Below, piece after piece: positions 1 to 8,152 of a stretch of DNA of 64,000 nt; position 1 is the stretch's first letter; every line of letters starts with the position of its first letter. This stretch comes from RHKX01 sp041393495. GTDB lineage: Bacteria > Actinomycetota > Thermoleophilia > Solirubrobacterales > 70-9. The notes under the pieces were generated by a model. It did not search any database and was not told the DNA's origin. It saw only the letters and a list, made by a program, of their open reading frames with translations. A program made the position numbers and the translations under genes. Location of the stretch: positions 1 to 64,000 of the forward strand of contig JAWKKA010000010.1 of NCBI GenBank assembly GCA_041393495.1, in the 5' to 3' direction.

Positions 1-30
1 AGCTGACGATCCGGTTGTGCTGTGCCGCGT

Positions 31-495
31 TCACCCCGCGCCGTCCAGCGTATCTCCCGACTCCTCACACAGGCGCCGGAGCCGCCCGGCGACCTCGGAT
101 CCGTCCTCGACGTAGATGCCCTTGACGCCGAAGCGCCGGCCCAGGCGATCGGCCGCCTCGCCAGGCTGCATCCCGGGCCTCCGCAGCATCTCGCCCAGGG
201 CGTCGAGCAGCTCGGCCTGCCTGGCGATGACGACGCCGATCTCCTCGGGCTCCTCCGCGAGGATCAGGACGTCCCAGTCGTACGGTTCACCGCAGTCGCG
301 ACAGCGCCGGACGAGCAGCGGCTCGAGCAGAGCCGGGTCGAGGAACACGGCTGCCGCCGCCAGCTCGATCGGAAGGCCGGTCTCCCATTGGCTCAGGTTG
401 GCGCCGCATGTCATGCAGCCGCCCGCCTCGGACTCGCGCTTCGCGATCAGGTCGCCCGATCCTGCGGCCATGGGGACGAAGTCGTACCGGACCAC
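31..495 (-). CDS. Hypothetical protein with two CxxC pairs (zinc-ribbon-like)
   Basis: A 154-residue frame that I do not recognise as a named family. Two cysteine pairs, CMTC near residue 28 and CRDC near residue 65, are spaced like a split zinc ribbon, and an acidic helical stretch follows. I chose the GTG start at 495 because AGGAG sits 3 nt upstream; ATG at 471 is the alternative. It is divergent from the DUF222 gene. A 16-bp direct repeat (495-510 and 527-542, one mismatch) begins at its start codon. The coding call rests on composition and on the paired cysteines. Function is unknown. Confidence 0.6.
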   Translation of the reverse strand: MVRYDFVPMAAGSGDLIAKRESEAGGCMTCGANLSQWETGLPIELAAAAVFLDPALLEPLLVRRCRDCGEPYDWDVLILAEEPEEIGVVIARQAELLDALGEMLRRPGMQPGEAADRLGRRFGVKGIYVEDGSEVAGRLRRLCEESGDTLDGAG

Positions 496-578
496 CGGCT
501 CCTGACGTCGAGAGCCCTACCGACCGCCGGCTCCGGACGTCGGCGGGCAGCTCCGGACCGCACCGGCGCGGGAGCCGG

Positions 579-596
579 GCGGTTCCGCGGAACCGC
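579..596. repeat. 18-bp perfect palindrome upstream of the DUF222 gene
   Basis: GCGGTTCCGCGGAACCGC is its own reverse complement. The same palindrome with one mismatch lies at 5765-5782 in the deleted second copy of the element, with about 20 further matching bases downstream. It marks the conserved left part of a dispersed repeat and could be a recombinase or regulator site. Confidence 0.7.
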
Positions 597-673
597 GACA
601 TCGATTTCGTGTGTTTGGGCCGGTCCCACGGATCCAGCTCCCTGCGAAGTTCCGTCCGACGGGCGCCCTACCA

Positions 674-689
674 TCGAACATATGTTCGT
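674..689. promoter_or_regulatory. LexA/SOS box overlapping the DUF222 start
   Basis: TCGAACATATGTTCGT contains the core GAAC-N4-GTTC, which fits the actinobacterial/Gram-positive SOS box. The ATG at 682 lies inside it. TACCAT at 669-674 reads as a -10 hexamer seven bases before that ATG, so the transcript would be leaderless and LexA would cover -10 through the start. Known: several mycobacterial 13E12/DUF222 genes belong to the LexA regulon. Confidence 0.75.
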
Positions 690-2079
690 CGCTGAGGCAC
701 CCGAGGCCAGCCGCCCCCCTCCTCCCCCGGCGAGGGCGCCCGGCGAGGAGACCGAGGCGTTTGCCGCGATGCCGCTGGATGAGGTCGAGCGGGAGATCTG
801 CGAGCTGGCGGCACACATTGCTGCGGCGACGTGCCGCTGGCTGAGCCTCGCCGCCGAATTCGACCGTCGCGGCGGGCATGAGGAGTTCGGCTTCGCCTCC
901 TGCGCGTCGTGGCTCGCCTGGCGCTGCTCGCTGACCCCACGGGCGGCACGCGAGCAGCTCCGGGTGGCGCGGGCGCTGCGCGAGCTGCCGCTGATCCGGG
1001 CCGCGTTCCGATCCGGATCGCTCAGCTACTCGAAGGTGCGGGCGCTGACCCGGGTCGCCGAGCCGGAGATGGAGGAGGAGCTGCTCGAGATTGCCGCCAA
1101 CGCGACCGCGGCGCAGCTCGAGCGGGTCCTGCGCGGGTATCGGCGCGCGATCGGCCCGGACGAGGCCGCGGACATCGCGGCCCGGCGGCACCTGGTGACG
1201 CGATGGGAGGACGACGGCAGCCTGACGATCCGCGGCAGCCTGCCGCCCGAGGAGGCGGCGCTGTTCCTGCGCGGCCTCGAGCGGGCCCGCGACGAGCTGC
1301 ACGGCGCTGCCGGGGCGACGGACGATGATCCGTCCGCCGGCGGCTCCAACGGCCGGACGCCTGCGGTCGGCGGATCGGCCACCCCTCCCGACCGGGCCGA
1401 CGCGCTGGTCGCCCTGGCGGAGTCGGCCGTCGCGCACGGGATCGTGGCCGCGGGCGGCGGCGATCGCCACCAGGTCGTCGTCCACATCGACCTCGACCAC
1501 CTCACTGCGCGCGACGCAACGGCGACGGCCACGCTCGCCGACGGCGTCACGCTGCCGGCCGCGACGGCCCGCCGGCTGGGCTGCGACGCGGCGATCGTCA
1601 CGCTTCTCGAGCGCGACGGCGAGCCGCTCTCGGTCGGTCGCAAGACGCGCTCGATCCCACCTGCCCTGGGGCGGGCGCTACGGACCCGGGATCGGGGCTG
1701 CCGCTTTCCGGGGTGCGGGAACGAGCGGTTCGTCGACGCCCATCACATCGAGCACTGGGCGCACGGCGGGGCGACGGCGCTCGACAACCTGGTGCTGCTC
1801 TGCCGGCGCCATCATCGGCTTGTGCACGAGGGGGGCTTCACGGTCGCGCTCGAGGCGGGCGAACCGGTCTTCCGGACGCCGGCAGGCCAGGTGCTCGAGC
1901 CGGCCCCGCCGATCGCAGCCGGATCGATCGCCGGCTGCACGGACGCCGCCGACGTCACCGTCGATGCCGAGACGATCGCACCGCGCTGCTGGGGCGATCG
2001 GATCGACTACGACCTCGCCGTGCTTGGGCTCGCCGCCCGCTGGGAGAAGAGCGCTCAGCCGGTCGCGGAGAGGACGTGA
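682..2079 (+). CDS. DUF222 / 13E12-type HNH endonuclease
   Basis: A 465-residue member of the DUF222-HNH family (REP13E12-like in mycobacteria), repetitive genes that behave like mobile elements. The N-terminal half has the alpha-helical DUF222 region (FGFASCASWLAWR, then LRVARALRELP). A variable Gly/Ser/Pro-rich linker follows, then an HNH domain at about residues 335-385 with CRFPGCG, DAHHIEHW and LCRRHHRLVH, giving zinc and metal-binding Cys/His residues. The start at 682 is set by the SOS box and -10 spacing; the frame stays open upstream but without family similarity. The last 30 or so bases resemble the end of the aldehyde dehydrogenase gene at 5966, and the final ~115 bp recur at 5867-5985. 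Confidence 0.88.
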   Translation: MFVAEAPEASRPPPPPARAPGEETEAFAAMPLDEVEREICELAAHIAAATCRWLSLAAEFDRRGGHEEFGFASCASWLAWRCSLTPRAAREQLRVARALRELPLIRAAFRSGSLSYSKVRALTRVAEPEMEEELLEIAANATAAQLERVLRGYRRAIGPDEAADIAARRHLVTRWEDDGSLTIRGSLPPEEAALFLRGLERARDELHGAAGATDDDPSAGGSNGRTPAVGGSATPPDRADALVALAESAVAHGIVAAGGGDRHQVVVHIDLDHLTARDATATATLADGVTLPAATARRLGCDAAIVTLLERDGEPLSVGRKTRSIPPALGRALRTRDRGCRFPGCGNERFVDAHHIEHWAHGGATALDNLVLLCRRHHRLVHEGGFTVALEAGEPVFRTPAGQVLEPAPPIAAGSIAGCTDAADVTVDAETIAPRCWGDRIDYDLAVLGLAARWEKSAQPVAERT

Positions 2080-2126
2080 CCGAGGAGGGCCCGGGTTGAT
2101 CGCGGCGGCCGCGCGACGGTCCGGCG

Positions 2127-2951
2127 TCAGCCGTCGCGTCCGAGGGTCAAGCGCTGGCCGGGCTCGGTGAGCGCCCGGATCGTCACGCCGGGAAACCGCG
2201 ACCGGAGGGCTGTTCCGTACTCCTCCAGGTCGAGGTACGGGAGCCGGAACAGCTCCCGCCAGGGCCGGTGGGCCTCGTAGAGGACCACTTCGGCCGGGCC
2301 CAGCATCCCGATCCAGCGCGGGATCGCGTCGACGTCCTCCGGCTCGACCGCGAAGACGAGCGTCTCCGCCTGCAGGGTCCGCGCGACCGACGCGACCTCA
2401 TCCGGATCGGTCCGGCGGTGCAGGCCCTCCGAGTAGTTGAGCACGGTGCGGCCGTCGCGGAAGACGATGTGGAAGCCGAGATACGGGGCGCGCATCGGAA
2501 GCCGGAGGCCGGCGACGCCGATCCGCAGCGCGTCCAGGGGGTGGCGGAGCAGGCTGCGCACGTGCTCGGCCTTCGCCCGCGGTCCGTCGGGAGGCAGCAG
2601 CGGCAGGTGCTTCCAGCCGAACGCGGTGATTTGAACGCCGTCGAGCGTGACCTGCTGACCGGCCGCGAGCGGGTGTCGCTGATTCGCTCCGATCGGCGCG
2701 TCACCGGTGACGTGGTCGACGACCGGCGCCGACGACACGACGTGGGTGGCGGCGAGCCGGGTCGGATCCGCCTCCGCGAGCAGCTGCCGCACCGACCCAC
2801 AGTGCTCCGGGTGTCCGTGGCTGACGCAGAGGATCGTGGCTTCGCCGTCGAGATCCTCCCAGCGGGCCGCGGGCCCGAACGGGTCGACGGCGACGAGGCC
2901 TCCGTCCCCGGCGACGGCGACCCCGGACCATCCGAAGTAGCGAACCTCCAT
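2127..2951 (-). CDS. MBL-fold (UlaG/NAPE-PLD-like) metallo-hydrolase
   Basis: 274 residues. The N-terminus resembles the UlaG/NAPE-PLD branch of the metallo-beta-lactamase fold. The metal motif reads SHGHPEH at about residues 44-50, so the usual Asp of HxHxDH is Glu. Later conserved features include a His-containing GFHIVF segment and an EPEDVDAIP segment. It is the last gene of an apparent operon: the start lies 8 nt after the radical SAM stop codon. It probably acts on a product of, or a lipid-like substrate shared with, the two upstream enzymes. That is inference from context. The substrate is unknown. Confidence 0.75.
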   Translation of the reverse strand: MEVRYFGWSGVAVAGDGGLVAVDPFGPAARWEDLDGEATILCVSHGHPEHCGSVRQLLAEADPTRLAATHVVSSAPVVDHVTGDAPIGANQRHPLAAGQQVTLDGVQITAFGWKHLPLLPPDGPRAKAEHVRSLLRHPLDALRIGVAGLRLPMRAPYLGFHIVFRDGRTVLNYSEGLHRRTDPDEVASVARTLQAETLVFAVEPEDVDAIPRWIGMLGPAEVVLYEAHRPWRELFRLPYLDLEEYGTALRSRFPGVTIRALTEPGQRLTLGRDG

Positions 2952-2959
2952 CGCCGCCC

Positions 2960-4393
2960 TCAGACGCCCCGCAGCTCGATCGGAGCGGGAGCGGCGATCG
3001 CCTCGTGGGCGCGTCCCAGCCGGACCCAGTCGCCCGCCGCCCGCACCGCGAGCCGCGGCACGTGGCGGCGCAGCGCCGACCGCGAGCGCCACAGCTTCAT
3101 CCGGCGGATCGCCCTGCGGATCTCGCGACCGTAGTACTTGCGAAGCAGGCGGTAGAGCTCGGGCTGCGGCAGCCTCGTCGGGACCACGAAGTGGGCGAGA
3201 TCGTAGGTCTCCCGGTTGTCGGTGAGAAGCTGCGGCTCGTACTCCTGGTACAGGCCGGTGCCGGGGAGCGGGGTCAGTGGAGTGAACTCCGCGAGCAGGA
3301 TGTTCGGGTGGGCGTCCACGTACGCGTCGATTCGCCGGAAGTCGGCCTCGGTGCTGTCCGGGAGGACGACGAACCCGGCGCTGACGCCGATCCCGGCCCG
3401 GCGCAGGATCTCCAGCGCCTGCTCGTTGGTCTCGGCCTCGGTTCGCTTGTTCAGGCCCTCCAGGGTGGCGTCGTCGGTCGCCTCGAGGCCGGTCATCACC
3501 ATCTCGAGGCCGATCCGGCCCCAGCGCTCGAACAGCTCCGGGTTCTGGACCACCGTGTCGACCCGGCTGTAGACGAAGTAGCGTTTCCGGATCCCGCGCT
3601 CGGAGATCAGGTCGCCGAGCAGCTTCATCCGCGACGGGTCGGTGAAGGAGTGATCGTCGGCGAAGATCACGAAGTCCTCTTCCAGGCTCTCGAGCTCGTC
3701 GGCGATCGCCTCCGGCCGCCGCGGCACGAACCGCCGCTGCGTGAAGGCCTGGCAGGAGCAGAAGTTGCACGAGAACGGGCAGCCCATCGAGGTCTGCACC
3801 AGAGCGACCGGCGACTCGGTGAGGTAGAAGTAGCGGTGCCGCTGATGGCGAGTCAGCGTCCGATCCGGTTGCGGTTGATGCTCGAGCGTCTTCGGGATCG
3901 GGCGGGGGGCGGTGCGGTGCAGGCCGCCGTCGCGCGGCAGCGCGAGGCCGGCGATCCCCTCGAGGGGGGCGACGTCCGCCTCCTTGCCGGTGTCGGACCG
4001 GGGCTCGATCCGATCGAGGATCTCGCGTAGCGGCGCCACTCCCTCCCCGAGGACGACGGCGTCGATGTAGCGGGCCTGGAAGTCCGACGGACACAGCGAG
4101 GCGTGGTGCCCGCCGACCAGCGTGAGCGTGGAGGGATCGTGCTCTTTCGCAAGCCTCAGCGCCGCATGCGCGCCGTAGGTCTGGACGATCTGCGAGCTCG
4201 CCCCGACGAGATCGGGACGGAAGCGCCGCAGCGCCCCCGCGAGGTCCCCGTCGAGGTCCATGTCGAGGATCTCGACCTCATGATCCGAAGCCGCGGCCGC
4301 GAGGATCTCCAGGGCGAGCGGCTCCACCTTCGCCAAGCGGTTGAGCCCGATCGTCAGCTCACCGGCCGCCGGGTGGACGAGGAGCACCCGCAT
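2960..4393 (-). CDS. B12-binding-domain radical SAM protein
   Basis: 477 residues. Residues 1-130 have the Rossmann-like B12-binding fold (start MRVLLVHPAAGE, then VGGHHASL), but no DxHxxG is seen, so any cobalamin would not be bound in the classical base-off mode. The radical SAM motif CPFSCNFC is at residues 205-212, with FADDHSF downstream and a TIM-barrel pattern. The C-terminal ~90 residues are basic. Family members (hopanoid and lipid modification, bacteriochlorophyll, natural products) methylate or rearrange unactivated carbons. It sits between a diiron protein gene and an MBL-fold gene on one strand, suggesting one pathway. The substrate cannot be read from the sequence. Confidence 0.85.
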   Translation of the reverse strand: MRVLLVHPAAGELTIGLNRLAKVEPLALEILAAAASDHEVEILDMDLDGDLAGALRRFRPDLVGASSQIVQTYGAHAALRLAKEHDPSTLTLVGGHHASLCPSDFQARYIDAVVLGEGVAPLREILDRIEPRSDTGKEADVAPLEGIAGLALPRDGGLHRTAPRPIPKTLEHQPQPDRTLTRHQRHRYFYLTESPVALVQTSMGCPFSCNFCSCQAFTQRRFVPRRPEAIADELESLEEDFVIFADDHSFTDPSRMKLLGDLISERGIRKRYFVYSRVDTVVQNPELFERWGRIGLEMVMTGLEATDDATLEGLNKRTEAETNEQALEILRRAGIGVSAGFVVLPDSTEADFRRIDAYVDAHPNILLAEFTPLTPLPGTGLYQEYEPQLLTDNRETYDLAHFVVPTRLPQPELYRLLRKYYGREIRRAIRRMKLWRSRSALRRHVPRLAVRAAGDWVRLGRAHEAIAAPAPIELRGV

Positions 4394-4428
4394 TGGCGCC
4401 TAGCGGCCCGGCTCCATGGCGGTCCTCG

Positions 4429-5631
4429 TCAGCCGGTCGGCGTCCCGACCGGCTTGAAGATGTCGCCGAAGACCTCGGCCTCGCGCGCGAGCAGGTCCCG
4501 GCGAACATCGCCCTCCTTGAGCGCCGTGTAGTCGCGGTAGCCGTCGAAGCGCTCGGGCTCGAACGCCTGCGTCCAGGCGTTGAAGAAGAGGTTCATCGTC
4601 GAGATCAGCTCATCGGCCGGCACCATTCCCGGGAGGCCGACACGGTCGGCGTGGTTGGCGACCTTGTAGATCGTCCGGCCGAAGAAGCCGAAGCAGTCGA
4701 GGCCGAGCGCCTCGAAATGGGGCTTGTAGTCGAAGATCAGCGGGAGCACCGGCAGCAGCAGGGCGGTCCGCGCGGCTCGCTCCCGGCGGCTGGTCGTCAC
4801 CTTCTCGGGGATCAGGCCCGCCTGCGCGTAGTTGCGCGGGAAGCCGACGTGCCGGGCCTCGTCCTGGTGGAAGACGCCGACCACGTGCTGCAGCGCCGGG
4901 TAGTCGGCGAACTGGGCGAAGATCGTGGTCGCGAAGCTCTCGATCACCACGTTCATCGCGAACAGCCGCCGGTACGGGGACGCGGAAGCGACCTTCTCGA
5001 ACAGGATGTAGGCGGAGTCGTAGATCGGCTTGTCGATTCCGAGCGTCTTCAGCAGGGCGCGGAGGACGATGAAATGCTTGGCCTCCTCCATCGCCTGCAT
5101 CGCCATCCCCAGCTTCGCTCCGGTCCCTTCGACGACCGAGACAAGGGTCGAGCTCGTGTAGAGGGCATAGGCCTCGCCGTGGCCGATCAGCGACATGAGC
5201 CAGCCGATCGCCTCGCGCTCCGCGGGCGTGAAGGCGGCCTCGAAGTCGCGGCGGACCTCCTCGGAGGTGGCGATCTCCATCAGCCGGTCGACCTCGGCGA
5301 CCTCGCCCTCGGCCGACGAGCCGGCCTTCTCGAGCTTCGACGCATCCCGGATGCCCAGGTAGGGAGCCTCGATCTCCGCCTTCCAGAGGTTCCGCAGCGA
5401 CTTCTCGTAGTTACGCCCGATCAGGGTCTCGAGCTCGCTGCCGTGGAACGAGTACGACGCGACGTCATAGCCGGTCGGCGACTTGCGCTTCAGCCGGCGC
5501 GCCCGGCCCGGTTCGATCGATCTGTAGGCCCGCGCGATCACCGGCGCCGCCGGCCGGAAGGCCCTCAACGCGAGGCGTTGCCGCCGGGCCATGCGGTCGG
5601 AAGCGGAGGCTGCGTCCTGGTGATCGTTCAT
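4429..5631 (-). CDS. Ferritin-like diiron protein (oxygenase/desaturase type)
   Basis: 400 residues. The carboxylate ligands for a diiron site are visible in order: E153 (GHGEAY), E183/H186 (EEAKH), E231 (VIESF) and E258/H261 (DEARH). The double ExxH pattern is typical of AurF-like N-oxygenases, fatty-acid desaturase-type and R2-like proteins. A basic N-terminal stretch precedes the four-helix core. The ATG at 5631 has AAAGGAG seven bases upstream. It is the first gene of the operon with the radical SAM and MBL-fold genes (35 nt gap), driven by a promoter with an operator-like palindrome. A hydroxylase or desaturase role is likely; the substrate is unknown. Confidence 0.8.
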   Translation of the reverse strand: MNDHQDAASASDRMARRQRLALRAFRPAAPVIARAYRSIEPGRARRLKRKSPTGYDVASYSFHGSELETLIGRNYEKSLRNLWKAEIEAPYLGIRDASKLEKAGSSAEGEVAEVDRLMEIATSEEVRRDFEAAFTPAEREAIGWLMSLIGHGEAYALYTSSTLVSVVEGTGAKLGMAMQAMEEAKHFIVLRALLKTLGIDKPIYDSAYILFEKVASASPYRRLFAMNVVIESFATTIFAQFADYPALQHVVGVFHQDEARHVGFPRNYAQAGLIPEKVTTSRRERAARTALLLPVLPLIFDYKPHFEALGLDCFGFFGRTIYKVANHADRVGLPGMVPADELISTMNLFFNAWTQAFEPERFDGYRDYTALKEGDVRRDLLAREAEVFGDIFKPVGTPTG

Positions 5632-5688
5632 GTCGCGACTCCTTTACCCCGTGCGTCCGGCGAGCCGGCCGAATCGATGGTCGGCCTC

Positions 5689-5717
5689 ACCCTAGCTGGC
5701 CGGCCAGCCAGAGACAA
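5689..5717 (-). promoter_or_regulatory. Promoter with palindromic operator in its spacer
   Basis: Read on the minus strand: TTGTCT (5717-5712), a 17-bp spacer, then TAGGGT (5694-5689). Fourteen of the 17 spacer bases are the perfect palindrome GCTGGCCGGCCAGC (5695-5708). This placement is classical for a TetR-type or similar repressor that blocks polymerase. It serves the diiron/radical SAM/MBL operon. The regulator is not encoded nearby. Confidence 0.65.
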
Positions 5718-5763
5718 GGGCGCCCCGCGACGCGCGATCAGGGATCACGGCGGTGCGGGAACC

Positions 5764-5985
5764 GGCGGCTCCGCGGAACCGCGACATCAAGTTCTGGTGT
5801 TGACGACGAGCCGGTCCCGACGAGCCCGGCCGGAGCGGTCGCCGGATGCACCCTCGCCTCGGGTGCATCCACCGACGCCGAGACGATCGCGCCGCGCCGC
5901 TGGGGGGAGCGGATCGACTACGACCTCGCCGTGCTCGGGCTTGCCGCCCGCTCGGAGAAGAGCGCTCAGCCGGTCGCGTAGAAGA
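5764..5985 (+). pseudogene. Internally deleted copy of the DUF222 element
   Basis: Two blocks match the DUF222 locus at the window start. The left block (about 5764-5815, against 578-632) keeps the 18-bp palindrome with one change and is upstream, non-coding sequence. The right block (about 5867-5985, against 1956-2075) is roughly 90% identical by eye and encodes the last ~36 codons of the protein in frame, ending at TAG 5979-5981. Everything between, about 1.3 kb including the SOS box, start and HNH domain, is missing. A 10-bp hairpin occupies the gap. The right block overlaps the 3' end of the aldehyde dehydrogenase gene tail to tail. Confidence 0.75.
5844..5870. repeat. Perfect 10-bp inverted repeat at the deletion junction
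   Basis: GGATGCACCC, a 7-nt loop, then GGGTGCATCC. It falls exactly between the two retained arms of the truncated DUF222 element and has no counterpart in the full copy that I could find. It could be a scar or recombination site, or a weak terminator between convergent units. There is no T-tract. Confidence 0.6.
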
Positions 5986-7321
5986 CGTTCTTGACGTCGG
6001 TGTAGTGCTCGAGCGCGTCGGGGCCGAGCTCGCGGCCGACGCCGGACTGCTTGAAGCCGCCGAACGGGGTCGAGACGCGGACCGAGGAGTTCGAGTTGAT
6101 CGAGATGACGCCGGTCTCGAGCGCCCGGGCGACGCGGAGGGCGCGGCCGCCGTCACCGCTCCAGACCGAGCCGGAGAGCCCGTAGATCGTGTCGTTGGCG
6201 ATCGCGACCGCCTCGACCTCGCCGGCGAAGGGGATCACCGCTGCGATCGGGCCGAAGATCTCCTCGCGGGCGGCGCGGACGTCGTTGGTGGTCGGTTCGA
6301 GGACCGTCGGCGGGAACCAGAAGCCGGGGCCGTCGGGAGCGTCGCCGCGGAACGCGACCGGCGCCTCGTCGTCGAGGAAGGAGGCGACGGTCTCGCGATG
6401 CGAGGCCGAGATCAGCGGGCCCATCTGGGTCGCCTCGTCGAGCGGGTCGCCGACGACGATCGACTCGACCGTCCGCTCGAGGGCCGCCATGAACCCGTCG
6501 AGGGCCGTGCGCTCGACGAGGATCCGCGAGCGCGCACAGCAGTCCTGGCCGGCGTTGCCGAAGACCGCGAACGGCGCCGCGGCCGCGGCGGCCTCGATGT
6601 CGGCGTCGGCGAAGACGACGTTGGCGGACTTGCCGCCGAGCTCGAGGGTGACGCGCTTGATCGTCTCCGCCGCGCCGGCGGCGATGCCGCGGCCGACCTC
6701 GGTCGACCCGGTGAAGGCGATCTTGGCGACGTCGGGGTGCTCGACGAGCCGCTGCCCGCAGACCGAGCCGGGGCCGGCGACGACGTTGAGGACGCCCTCG
6801 GGGATACCCGCCTCGAGGGCGATCCGTTCGAGCTCGATCGCGGTCAGCGGGGTCAGCTCGGCGGGCTTGATGACGACGGTGTTGCCGGCCGCGAGCGCGG
6901 GGGCCGTCTTCCACGAGGTGATCACGAGCGGGAAGTTCCAGGGCACGATCAGCCCGACGACGCCGAGCGGCTCGCGGAAGGTCATGTCGACGCCGCCGGC
7001 GACCGGGATCGTCCGGCCGAGCAGGCGCTCGGGCGCAGCAGCGTAGTAGCGGAAGCACTCGACCACCATCGCGATCTCGCCGCGGGCATCGCCGATCGGC
7101 TTACCGGCATTGCGCGCCTCGAGCACGGCGAGGTCCTCGGCACGCGCCGCGATGCCGTCGGCGAGGGCGTGGAGCAGCCGCCCGCGATCGCCCGGCTCGA
7201 CCGCACGCCAGGCCGCGAACGCCCGCTTGGCGCGGGCGACGGCCTCGTCGACCTCCTCGACGCCGGCCCGCGGGACCTCGGCCATCACCTCGGCGCTGGC
7301 CGGCTCGATCACCTCGATCAT
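5966..7321 (-). CDS. puuC: Aldehyde dehydrogenase, gamma-glutamyl-gamma-aminobutyraldehyde type
   Basis: 451 residues, ALDH superfamily. Visible: the NAD-fold signature PWNFPLVI, FTGSTEVG, the general-base Glu in LELGGKSAN, the nucleophile Cys in FGNAGQDC, and the C-terminal PFGGFKQSGVGRELG. The start codon overlaps the puuD stop (ATGA), so the two are translationally coupled. In the Puu route it oxidises gamma-glutamyl-aminobutyraldehyde to gamma-glutamyl-GABA, which PuuD then cleaves. The role comes from context, because ALDH sequences alone do not fix the substrate. Its last bases are shared with the DUF222 remnant on the other strand. Confidence 0.82.
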   Translation of the reverse strand: MIEVIEPASAEVMAEVPRAGVEEVDEAVARAKRAFAAWRAVEPGDRGRLLHALADGIAARAEDLAVLEARNAGKPIGDARGEIAMVVECFRYYAAAPERLLGRTIPVAGGVDMTFREPLGVVGLIVPWNFPLVITSWKTAPALAAGNTVVIKPAELTPLTAIELERIALEAGIPEGVLNVVAGPGSVCGQRLVEHPDVAKIAFTGSTEVGRGIAAGAAETIKRVTLELGGKSANVVFADADIEAAAAAAPFAVFGNAGQDCCARSRILVERTALDGFMAALERTVESIVVGDPLDEATQMGPLISASHRETVASFLDDEAPVAFRGDAPDGPGFWFPPTVLEPTTNDVRAAREEIFGPIAAVIPFAGEVEAVAIANDTIYGLSGSVWSGDGGRALRVARALETGVISINSNSSVRVSTPFGGFKQSGVGRELGPDALEHYTDVKNVFYATG

Positions 7322-8043
7322 CCGTTCACCTCCTGCCTCGCCGCCTCGACGAGCGATCCGATCACGTTCGAGTACATGTCCTCTTCAGGGTGCCAGAGGA
7401 CGCCGAGCGCGTACCGCTTGCCGGGTAGCTCGATCGCCTCGACGATCCGGTCGGTCGCCGAGTAGCCGCTGATCGCGAGCCCCTCCCCGAGCCGCTCGAC
7501 CGCCTGGTGGTGGTGGGACTTGACGCGCGCCTGCTCGCCGCCGACGGCGCGGGCGGCGAGCGTGCCGGCGATGATCTCGACCCCGTGCTCGCTGTAGGTG
7601 CCCGGCACCTCGCGATGGAGGACGTCGCCGCCGAGACGGTCGGGCACGTGCTGGTCGATCGTCCCCCCGCAGGCGACGTTCAGCATCTGCATCCCGCGGC
7701 AGATCCCGAGCGCCGGCAGGTCGCGGTCGAGGGCCCGGCGCAGCAGGGCCAGCTCGAACTCGTCGCGCTCGGCCCGGTAGCCGGTCGTCTCCGGCCCGGG
7801 GTCGGCGCCGTAGGTGGCGGGATCGATGTCGGAGCCCCCGGCGAGGAGCAGGGCGTCGATCCGATCGAGGACGAGGTCGGGATCGGCGGTCACGACCGGG
7901 TCGGGCGGCAGGATCACCGCCAGGCCACCGGCCGCCTGGACGGCCGCCGGGTAGGTCTGCGGCGCCAGCGTCACGACGAGGTCCCAGGATGCCCATCGCG
8001 CCTGCTCGACCGCGGCGCAGATCCCGACCAGTGGCCGTCTCAT
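7318..8043 (-). CDS. puuD: Gamma-glutamyl-GABA hydrolase (class I glutamine amidotransferase-like)
   Basis: 241 residues, peptidase C26 family. The nucleophile elbow is GICRGMQMLNVACGG. The catalytic His-Glu pair is in LWHPEED near the C-terminus, and GGSDIDP is typical of the PuuD branch. It would release GABA and glutamate from gamma-glutamyl-GABA in the cytoplasm. It is preceded by a 109-nt gap holding an 8-bp hairpin (8114-8121 with 8128-8135) after puuA, and overlaps puuC by 4 nt. The length is normal. Confidence 0.85.
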   Translation of the reverse strand: MRRPLVGICAAVEQARWASWDLVVTLAPQTYPAAVQAAGGLAVILPPDPVVTADPDLVLDRIDALLLAGGSDIDPATYGADPGPETTGYRAERDEFELALLRRALDRDLPALGICRGMQMLNVACGGTIDQHVPDRLGGDVLHREVPGTYSEHGVEIIAGTLAARAVGGEQARVKSHHHQAVERLGEGLAISGYSATDRIVEAIELPGKRYALGVLWHPEEDMYSNVIGSLVEAARQEVNG

Positions 8044-8152
8044 CCTTGCCGAGGCCGGGAGAGCGCCGGGCGAGGGCGCAGGAGGTGACGCGACCGCGGG
8101 GCCGTGAGCCGACGAGGACGCGGCATGGCGTCCTCCCGGTCCGGCAAAGCCG

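Noticed and set aside
22..681. Upstream extension of the DUF222 frame
   Set aside because: The frame is open from 22 because of high GC, but residues before 682 have no family similarity and would cover the minus-strand gene and SOS box.
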